64,000 nucleotides of DNA from Lottia gigantea. Taxonomy: Eukaryota; Mollusca; Gastropoda; Lottiidae. The stretch covers positions 121,729-185,728 of the forward strand of contig NW_008707002.1 of the NCBI RefSeq assembly GCF_000327385.1. The letters are read 5' to 3'. The notes below the pieces were generated by a model. The model ran no database searches. It was not told the DNA's origin and saw only the letters and a list, made by a program, of their open reading frames with translations. A program made the translations under genes and the position numbers. Within the stretch, counting starts at the first letter, position 1. Each line of letters begins with the position of its first letter. Shown here piece by piece: positions 61,901 through 64,000 of the stretch.

Positions 61901-63047
61901 AAGTGTCGTTTTTAAGTTTTATAAATTGTATAATCATATCAAAGTTATCATAATATTTCAATGATCTGAATTAATTTAGGATTATTATTGCTTCGATTAT
62001 ACAAACTATAATAGAAAAATCTTCAAGTTTTAGAAAACGAAATGACGAATGTATGGCTGAATGACAAGATTTGAAGTATTCTGCAGTTGAAACCTGACAA
62101 ATAAACAGAATATTAAAGAAAGTTTTCAGCCATCTGTCGTCTGAATGATTTTAAAGATGATATAATTTTCAATTCTAATGTGAAGTAACTCGGTTTGATT
62201 GTATTTACTGAATAACTAAACGTCAATTGAACAGTTTGTTTTCAAAGTAATTTGTTAAAAAGGAAAGTTTTTGAAGAGTAGTTCGAATTATCGCGAGCCT
62301 CGAGAGGGCATTAAATAGCGCTATACAATAAACCTTCTCACGAGCGACTCGCGTGCTTAGTGGGTGGCAAGACCCGAGAAAAAATTCTTCACTGAAATCT
62401 GACATTGACGATTGGAAATTCTGTCATTTAAAATTATAAAGTATAATTTTCTTACAGGGAAATTCTAAACTTTTAGGAATGATACTGGAAGAAAGTTGAA
62501 GGCAAAAAACCGCGGGAAATAGGGAACACTCACGTGCTATAACAACCCATCAATTTTGAACAGAAAAATTTAAAATCCAAAATAAAAATTGACAGAATGG
62601 AAACGATTTTAATTTCCAGAATCGTTTCCAAATAAAGTCAGAATGTTGAACAGTTAAAATCCTAAACTTTAAGTCGGTGACGTCAGATTACAGGCAGACG
62701 ACATTCAAATCAAACTTGCAGACGATTAGAACGAACGCACGAGCTTGCCGTCAATGAAATTTTGAAAAAAAGTGGAAACACACAAAAGTTTGAAATGGAA
62801 TTGGTTGAAAATAAGAAATGAAGTAGACTTTAGTTCCTTTCGACACGAAATAACATTCCAAATAGCACGTGATAATTAGAATCCTTTTATCATTAGATAA
62901 TACCACTACCACAATTATATATATATATTAATATTCCATATCACACTATTACAACTTACCGTTTTTAATATCCTCATTATTTAAACTCGGTCCGTCTACG
63001 ATTTCCGTATCAAAATGTCGGGGACGTTGTTGCTTTCGGCGTGACAT
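1..63047 (-). CDS. sall: spalt-like (SALL) zinc-finger transcription factor, 5 exons, 3' end outside window
   Basis: Coding segments join as 63047-62960, 36869-35844, 15561-15445, 3193-2108 and 1947-1 on the minus strand, giving 4264 nt (1421 codons plus one base) with no stop. Seen in the translation: N-terminal [12 protein letters not shown]; a C2HC finger at residues 51-71; a Q-rich helix near 220-247; C2H2 fingers at 389-409 and 417-437 (cluster 1), 751-771, 779-799 and 811-831 (cluster 2), 1090-1110 and 1118-1138 (cluster 3), 1231-1251 and 1259-1279 (cluster 4). Known for the family: nuclear repressors that recruit NuRD through the N-terminal motif and bind AT-rich DNA through the last finger pair, acting in limb, neural and organ development. 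The order matches vertebrate SALL1, including cluster 3. Splice frames agree at all four junctions. Identity is very secure; whether the species has a second spalt paralogue cannot be seen. The tail beyond residue 1421 lies outside the window. Confidence 0.97.
1948..2107 (-). other. SALL intron 4 (160 bp, phase 1)
   Basis: The only short intron of the gene. It interrupts the Gly codon of the TGERP linker between fingers 4 and 5. If retained, exon 4 reads about 25 further codons and then stops near 2028, which would give a protein ending after finger 4. Its last 18 transcribed bases (plus-strand 1948-1965, CTGAAAAATACAAACAGA) are identical to those of intron 1. Confidence 0.93.
2108..3193 (-). 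CDS. sall: SALL exon 4: second finger of cluster 1, long linker, first finger of cluster 2
   Basis: Encodes residues 411-772 and the first base of G773. The acceptor TCTTTTCAG precedes GAGAGAGACC; the donor is ACTG then GTAAGT. It opens with [18 protein letters not shown] (C417, C420, H433, H437), then [19 protein letters not shown], a SALL signature directly after cluster 1. A Met/Pro/Gly-rich stretch follows, then a highly charged Arg-Glu run and six histidines (about 2590-2700), a Ser-rich region, and [15 protein letters not shown] before finger 4 (C751, C754, H767, H771; [21 protein letters not shown]). The ETSKL..LV.NIE segment just before finger 4 is another family hallmark. The length, 1086 nt, is a multiple of three. 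The Arg-Glu and His runs are coding low complexity, not an intronic repeat. Confidence 0.96.
4769..4810. other. CG-rich hairpin in intron 3
   Basis: Perfect 11-bp inverted repeat GAACGCGTGTA / TACACGCGTTC around a 20-nt loop, in surroundings otherwise very poor in CpG. It could be a short hairpin element or paired binding sites. Confidence 0.6.
14421..14743 (+). repeat. 89-bp tandem array with tRNA B-box-like core, about 3.6 copies
   Basis: Units start at 14421, 14510, 14599 and 14687 (periods 89, 89, 88). Each contains TGATTATCATATTAACCCTA and the first three contain GGATTTGAACCC or a one-base variant. The reverse complement of that, GGGTTCAAATCC, fits a Pol III B box, so the unit may derive from a tRNA-related SINE. 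Copies differ by few bases. Confidence 0.9.
14777..14993 (+). repeat. 21-bp tandem array, about 10 copies
   Basis: The unit contains AGTGCCTACCATTGG followed by AAAGTT. Copies differ mainly at one position (TTAGTG versus TTGGTG). Because 21 is seven codons and the unit lacks stops in one frame on each strand, it generates long artificial ORFs on both strands. Confidence 0.95.
15445..15561 (-). CDS. sall: SALL exon 3: first C2H2 finger of cluster 1
   Basis: A 117-nt exon encoding residues 372-410 and the first base of G411. The acceptor TTATTTCAG precedes TTTTGGAAAG; the donor is ACAG then GTAAGA. The peptide [20 protein letters not shown] leads into finger 2 (C389, C392, H405, H409) with [13 protein letters not shown], typical of SALL cluster 1, whose partner finger opens exon 4. 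Both boundaries are phase 1. In vertebrate SALL genes this finger lies inside one very large exon, so a separate exon for half of a finger pair, with 20.3 and 12.3 kb introns on either side, is notable. Without the splice, reading continues 20-odd codons into intron 3 and stops near 15359. Confidence 0.95.
15709..16063 (+). repeat. 20/21-bp tandem array, about 17 copies, 148 bp from the exon 3 acceptor
   Basis: The unit is ATCATGTCTCTGTGTTTAAT with optional one- or two-base differences in the AT spacer, so spacing alternates around 19-21 bp. It lies in intron 2 just upstream (in transcription sense) of exon 3, and its edge is close to where the branch point and pyrimidine tract would be. Confidence 0.95.
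17001..17025 (+). repeat. dispersed repeat fragment shared with 53224-53250
   Basis: CTTACTCTTCCACAGCACC followed by AAAT recurs at 53224-53250 with one substitution. Flanks diverge quickly. The full element, if any, is not visible. Confidence 0.45.
17441..17524 (+). repeat. 43-bp direct duplication, pyrimidine-rich
   Basis: Two copies of CCTCCATAACCTTCCCAACT then CCCTCTGTTACAGTCCCC, nearly identical. Confidence 0.88.
18060..18560. promoter_or_regulatory. candidate intronic regulatory block (intron 2)
   Basis: Complex sequence lacking repeats and ORFs, with TCGCGATA (18134-18141), AGGTCGGAGGTCACC (nuclear-receptor-like half sites) and TTAATTAA-type cores. Support is compositional only. Confidence 0.25.
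20720..21330. promoter_or_regulatory. candidate intronic enhancer block (intron 2)
   Basis: About 600 bp of complex, repeat-free sequence with more G/C and CpG than the intron around it. It contains TATCGCGATA (21066-21075), the inverted pair ATAACGG-CA-CCGTTAT (21215-21230) and several TAATTATG homeodomain-type cores. A plus-strand ORF (20728-20940, 70 codons) crosses its left part but shows no family similarity. SALL loci are known to carry intronic and flanking enhancers; assignment here is inferred from composition only. Confidence 0.3.
22080..22330. promoter_or_regulatory. candidate intronic regulatory block (intron 2)
   Basis: Contains GTGGCGCCAATATTTC, GTTACGTCATTAC (CRE-like) and CAAGATGGTGGCC (YY1-like) within 170 bp, in otherwise AT-rich surroundings. 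The motif matches are suggestive but short. Confidence 0.25.
23030..23135 (-). repeat. pair of dispersed TCTAGAGAGTTCAC...GCTAATATT repeats
   Basis: Two copies about 62 bp apart, each with AAAATAAATAATATTAGC followed by TATGTGAACCCTCTA or CTAGTGAACTCTCTAGA. In reverse they read as the AGAGAGTTCACATAGCTAATA family clustered at 48258-48476. Confidence 0.7.
23220..23480. promoter_or_regulatory. GC-raised complex block (intron 2)
   Basis: One of the most G/C-rich stretches outside the exons. A 65-codon ORF on the minus strand (23423-23226) crosses it but resembles no family I know. It could be regulatory sequence or, less likely, an unrecognised exon. Confidence 0.22.
25171..25210 (+). repeat. 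single copy of dispersed GAAATGGAGTTTTACATCC motif
   Basis: Reads AATGAAATGAAATGGAGTTT then TACATCCTACTGTACAATAG. Related copies lie at 9918-9945 (reverse), 40494-40530, 40911-40945, 53427-53449 (reverse) and, shortened, 61118-61140 (reverse). The 51-bp array at 27411 is built from it. It may be the end of a short interspersed element; its family is unknown to me. Confidence 0.7.
26395..26665 (+). repeat. 21-bp tandem array, degenerate at both ends
   Basis: The core unit reads CCATAGTTACAGTTTTATA plus two bases. The central copies (about 26520-26600) are nearly identical while outer copies vary; looser relatives with ATCATAGTTAC continue to about 26945. It produces spurious ORFs on both strands. 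Confidence 0.92.
26960..27330. promoter_or_regulatory. candidate intronic regulatory block (intron 2), between two arrays
   Basis: Complex sequence with TGACGT-like CACGTCA, the 12-bp palindrome AATAACGTTATT (27060-27071) and GAAGCGAGTCGCCAG. It lies between the 21-bp and 51-bp arrays yet contains none of their units, which suggests it is constrained. Confidence 0.28.
27411..27905 (+). repeat. 51-bp tandem array, about 9-10 copies
   Basis: The unit contains TCCTACTGTTCTGTATCTTA, then TTGGACTAATGAAATGAAAT and an AGAG/GAAG junction. Spacing is 46 bp for the first step and then mostly 51 bp. The GAAATG..GTTTTA..TCCTACTG part is also found as single dispersed copies elsewhere in the window (9918, 25171, 40494, 40911, 53427), so the array seems to have grown from one of them. 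Confidence 0.94.
29792..30353 (+). repeat. 37-bp tandem array, about 15 copies
   Basis: The unit contains AATCTCAGTTATAATGTAAA then AGTGCCGTGTAATATT. A few copies are shortened (GTGCCTGAAATATT) or carry single changes. It lies in the middle of SALL intron 2. Confidence 0.95.
31476..31885 (+). repeat. 32-bp tandem array with two alternating variants, about 12 copies
   Basis: Units contain CTGACTGACCC and either CTAGACTACCAGTCTGA or CTAGTCTACTGGTCTGA, giving a higher-order alternation. The first variant includes the hairpin-capable AGACTACCAGTCT. Confidence 0.94.
33838..34180 (+). repeat. 89-bp tandem array, about 3.8 copies
   Basis: Units begin near 33841, 33931, 34020 and 34109, each with TATAAAGACCAACTGTCCTT (one copy has a single change) followed by AATAACAAGTCTGATT. 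The last copy decays after AATAACTAGG. No relation to the other 89-bp array is visible apart from the period. Confidence 0.93.
35844..36869 (-). CDS. sall: SALL exon 2: C2HC finger and glutamine-rich oligomerisation region
   Basis: Encodes residues 30-371 and the first base of 372. The acceptor TTTTTCAG precedes AATCAATAG; the donor is ACAG then GTATGT. The C2HC finger uses C51, C54, H67 and C71 ([19 protein letters not shown] then ELC) and is followed by KRRR at 76-79, a possible nuclear localisation signal. Acidic stretches follow. Residues 193-196 (VKLE) fit the SUMO consensus psi-K-x-E. The segment from SNVKLEP through AVAQF to [16 protein letters not shown] (about 190-247) matches the conserved SALL Q-rich region that mediates homo- and hetero-oligomers in vertebrates. 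The exon length, 1026 nt, is a multiple of three (phase 1-1). An ORF reads back through the acceptor to 36999, but that upstream part is AT-rich intron with no family similarity. Confidence 0.95.
37590..37700. promoter_or_regulatory. CpG-rich spike 0.7-0.8 kb upstream of exon 2
   Basis: AACGTCGCTGACGACACGCG then AGACGCGGGCTGAGAG is an unusually CpG-dense stretch for this window. It lies where an internal promoter serving exon 2 could sit, but no start codon or initiator confirms that. Confidence 0.22.
38519..38667 (+). repeat. 32-bp tandem array, about 4.5 diverging copies
   Basis: Each copy carries GGTATATCAATGATATT (near-palindromic ATATCA-TTGATAT core) then a CCTGTATAACTA-like stretch. 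Copies diverge progressively toward 38667. Confidence 0.85.
38670..38900. promoter_or_regulatory. complex block in intron 1
   Basis: Repeat-free sequence directly after the 32-bp array, with GATTAATTTG, CATCGCGTTTCATCGAC and CTTTGTTTG (Sox-like). Support is compositional only. Confidence 0.2.
39236..39545 (+). repeat. degenerate TGTTGTACAATG-type repeat
   Basis: Irregular repeats of GTTGTACAATGTTGTACA and TCTACTATGTTGTA with varying spacing. The internal near-palindrome GTACAATATTGTAC recurs. It looks like an old minisatellite. Confidence 0.8.
41590..41970. promoter_or_regulatory. complex block in intron 1
   Basis: About 380 bp with ATCACGTCAGAGCGG, ATATCGCGACC (TATCGCGA at 41802-41809), CCAATAAA and ACCCTTGACCTCCAGCTGTC. 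More complex than its flanks and free of tandem repeats. Confidence 0.24.
44674..44691 (+). repeat. poly-C run of 18
   Basis: Eighteen consecutive C after CTT, an unusual run for this AT-rich sequence. Its exact length could be affected by sequencing error. Confidence 0.9.
44768..44880 (+). repeat. 42-bp tandem array, about 2.7 copies
   Basis: Units start at about 44768, 44810 and 44852 with TACCAGCATCAAACAACCCA and end CTCTTAAAGAGTATCCATAT or a close variant. The period of 42 is twice the 21-bp period seen in three other arrays. Confidence 0.9.
48258..48476 (+). repeat. cluster of the AGAGAGTCCACATAGCTTA repeat family
   Basis: About six copies spaced 33-60 bp apart, some with AGAGAGTCCACATAGCTTA then CAGTGAGATCCCATTC. 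Single related copies occur elsewhere in the introns on both strands (for example 12370, 23036, 23095, 29653, 43262, 51620, 54515), so this is a local amplification of a dispersed motif. Confidence 0.85.
49060..49450. promoter_or_regulatory. complex, GC-raised block in intron 1
   Basis: Contains GAGACTCGTTTATCCC, CTAGCCCCGGGGGTGAGG and CTTCGCGAACAATGACG. No ORF of note. Support is compositional only. Confidence 0.22.
57185..57243 (+). repeat. short 18-bp tandem repeat, about 3 copies
   Basis: TTAATACTTCATCCTAA repeats three times with one A/C change. Confidence 0.85.
58467..59015 (+). repeat. 38-bp satellite array, 13.5 identical copies plus one variant copy
   Basis: From 58503 the unit ACAACTTAGAGTAATATATT then GTATTTATCTTATAATAT repeats every 38 bp with no change that I can find; the motif start at 58997 is exactly 13 periods on. 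A diverged copy precedes it at 58467-58502. Such uniformity points to a very recent expansion. The unit is almost pure A/T. Confidence 0.96.
59264..59389 (+). repeat. 21-bp tandem array, about 6 copies
   Basis: The unit contains AAGTACCACAATGTTAAAG plus two bases, with GTGAAAC and GAGAAAC variants at the edges. It lies 250 bp from the 38-bp satellite. Confidence 0.93.
61511..61646 (-). other. weak candidate alternative first exon of SALL
   Basis: An ATG at 61646 opens 45 codons, containing [19 protein letters not shown], and then AACG followed by GTAAAG. This is a plausible donor in phase 1, the same phase and context as the true exon 1 (AACG then GTAAGT). Splicing to exon 2 would keep the SALL frame and replace the MSRRKQ motif. 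The segment is less AT-rich than its surroundings and the ORF runs on to 61398 if unspliced. In vertebrates SALL2 has an alternative first exon lacking MSRRKQ, so the idea has precedent. No similarity supports this peptide, and ORFs of this length occur by chance here. Confidence 0.13.
62270..62410. promoter_or_regulatory. CpG-raised block 0.55-0.7 kb downstream of exon 1
   Basis: Contains TATCGCGAGCCTCGAGAGG (motif at 62289-62296), ATAGCGCTAT and GCGACTCGCGTGC. Its closeness to exon 1 fits a first-intron promoter-proximal element. Confidence 0.25.
62960..63047 (-). CDS. sall: SALL exon 1: start codon and NuRD-recruiting N-terminus
   Basis: Encodes residues 1-29 and the first base of codon 30. 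The peptide opens [12 protein letters not shown], the conserved 12-residue SALL motif that in vertebrate SALL1/SALL4 binds the NuRD co-repressor through RBBP4. The start is firm: an in-frame TGA lies 9 nt upstream of the ATG and the -3 base is A. The exon ends AACG followed by GTAAGT, a good donor, in phase 1. The next exon supplies AA to make a Glu codon (N-E-S-I-E). This short first exon followed by a very long intron is the usual SALL arrangement. Confidence 0.93.
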
Positions 63048-63420
63048 TCTGATTCACTGTTGTATTACACTCGTTCGTACGACATCAATAACATTTTAAA
63101 ACGTAACACTTATAATATCGCAATGATATACATTACTATATCACTGCGCATGTCTAAATTATGATATTGAATATAGTGACGTGTGATTATAATAACTGGA
63201 TTCTGACGGCGGTGTTTGATTGGACGAGAAGAAAGGACCTCCCTATTATTGTTTGAGTAGTCGTTTTGACAGTTGAAATGAACGGCGGCGTGTTGAGGGT
63301 TAATATTATTATTGTATTGTATGAGTTGTTGTCGTATTGAAGAGTTCAACTCGTCTTGATAACAGATCTTTACCTTGTCCGTTCCTTCGATCGTTCGTTC
63401 ACTGTCTTTATAACATTGAT
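63048..63420 (-). promoter_or_regulatory. candidate SALL proximal promoter and 5' leader
   Basis: Sequence directly upstream of the start codon is richer in CpG and more complex than the introns. On the minus strand a CCAAT box lies at 63223-63219 (172 nt upstream of the ATG) and a TATAAAG lies at 63413-63407, which would place initiation near 63380. Neither is decisive in AT-rich DNA, and no transcript end can be seen. Position and composition are the main support. Confidence 0.35.
63110..63349 (-). other. possible upstream ORF in the SALL leader (79 codons)
   Basis: An ATG at 63349 opens 79 codons ending before the SALL ATG, out of frame with it. The peptide (rich in Asn, Gln, Ile, Arg) resembles nothing I recognise. 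If transcription starts at or above 63380 this would be a uORF able to dampen translation; if it starts lower it is flank. It may equally be chance. Confidence 0.15.
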
Positions 63421-64000
63421 AACATCTTCACAGTCCTTGCAACTCTTACTGTTCACTGAATAATATTCACTTAAACCTCCACCACTGCTTTCGTGATATG
63501 ATTTAATAATTTTCACTTATCACTAATTCGATAACTGTCACAAAAATTAGTTCACAATTCCAATTTTTAAAAACTTTATAAGGCGATCTCTGAAATATGT
63601 TGTCCTAATTAAGTCGTGAATTAGTTGAGATTATATCCACGTATAAGTTTTTATCCTAATTCGATTCTCAGGTTGCCAAAATTCACGTTAAAACATTCAG
63701 CAATAATGCTACAAATACAATGTCAAAAGTCAGCGTTAAGATACAGAATTACAAACAATTACATAACCTGTGATACGAGTATGTGATTCGAACCCGGCGC
63801 ACTAGGGGGTAGCGACTGATTTATTATACACGTGAGTTAAACTCTAGACCACACATACTCGAACCTCGATACACAATATCCTACAATATCCTTTTAAAAC
63901 TGTTCTAGTTATAGCGATATGGACTGTTTTTATAACTGATATACTTTAGTCTTGATTATACCTGTACATACCACGACAAACACAGGACAGAAGATAGCAA
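63421..64000. other. 5' flank of SALL, no gene seen
   Basis: AT-rich sequence upstream of the gene. Apart from the tRNA-like element at 63776-63861 I see no ORF, RNA gene or clear repeat. Confidence 0.6.
63776..63861 (-). repeat. tRNA-like (SINE-head or pseudo-tRNA) element with 10-bp inverted ends
   Basis: Read on the minus strand, an A-box-like TGGTCTAGAGTTTAACTCA is followed about 40 nt later by the B-box GGGTTCGAATCA. Perfect 10-bp inverted ends (CGAGTATGTG / CACATACTCG) sit where a tRNA acceptor stem would be. The T-stem does not pair in the normal way, so it is not a working tRNA. It may be a tRNA-derived SINE head or a pseudo-tRNA. It lies about 0.73-0.81 kb upstream of the SALL start codon. 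Confidence 0.4.

Larger units (their letters stand above)
36870..62959 (-). other. SALL intron 1 (26,090 bp, phase 1)
   Basis: Non-coding and very AT-rich. Contents: GC spike (37590-37700), 32-bp array (38519-38667), complex block (38670-38900), degenerate TGTTGTACA-type repeat (39236-39545), complex block (41590-41970), C18 run (44674-44691), 42-bp array (44768-44880), complex block (46920-47045), repeat cluster (48258-48476), complex block (49060-49450), 38-bp array (58467-59015), 21-bp array (59264-59389), an odd ORF-bearing segment (61398-61646) and a GC-raised block close to exon 1 (62270-62410). In 42000-44600, 45000-46900, 49900-56000 and 56200-58400 I see nothing beyond AT-rich unique sequence and scattered short dispersed-repeat copies. 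Confidence 0.9.

Noticed and set aside
3194-62959. Autonomous LINE, DNA transposon, retroviral or Polinton-like elements in the introns
   Set aside because: No reverse transcriptase, transposase, integrase, capsid or long terminal repeat could be recognised; only short dispersed motifs and tandem arrays are visible.
63776-63861. Functional tRNA gene
   Set aside because: A and B boxes and a stem exist, but the T-stem does not pair and spacing is irregular.
1-64000. CRISPR array or bacterial operon interpretation of the tandem repeats
   Set aside because: Repeats are directly adjacent without unique spacers, and the gene is a spliced animal transcription factor.

Overview
The window is a eukaryotic, strongly AT-rich, intron-dominated stretch holding most of one host gene, read entirely on the minus strand: a spalt/SALL-family multi-zinc-finger transcription factor. 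Five exons can be placed with GT-AG splice sites and a single consistent frame: exon 1 (63047-62960), exon 2 (36869-35844), exon 3 (15561-15445), exon 4 (3193-2108) and exon 5 (1947 to the window edge, still open). Together they give 1421 complete codons plus one base and no stop. The product has the SALL N-terminal repressor motif, a C2HC finger, a glutamine-rich oligomerisation helix and nine C2H2 fingers in the order 2+3+2+2. That is the full four-cluster layout known from vertebrate SALL1, here in what looks like an invertebrate gene. Base composition, minisatellite load and gene layout suggest a lophotrochozoan, perhaps a mollusc. This is an inference; nothing in the window fixes the species.

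Layout from right to left (direction of transcription): 64000-63048 is 5' flank and leader with a tRNA-like repeat, a weak TATA/CCAAT pair and an upstream ORF. Intron 1 (26.1 kb) holds a near-perfect 38-bp satellite, a 21-bp array, a 42-bp array, a poly-C run and several GC-raised complex segments. Intron 2 (20.3 kb) holds 20/21-bp, 51-bp, 37-bp, 32-bp and 89-bp arrays and the best-looking candidate regulatory blocks. Intron 3 (12.3 kb) holds an 89-bp array with a tRNA B-box-like motif and another 21-bp array close to exon 3. Intron 4 is only 160 bp.

All four introns are phase 1. Introns 3 and 4 interrupt the glycine codon of a TGERP finger linker, and exon 2 also ends in a Thr codon plus G. 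Exons 3 and 4 are therefore interchangeable cassettes: skipping either or both still yields an intact TGERPFKC junction. The 3' ends of introns 1 and 4 share 18 identical bases at the acceptor. I recognised no other protein gene, no functional RNA gene, no CRISPR and no retroviral or Polinton-like element. The remaining sequence is intronic, with tandem repeats, two dispersed short repeat families and candidate non-coding regulatory segments that need cross-species alignment to confirm.
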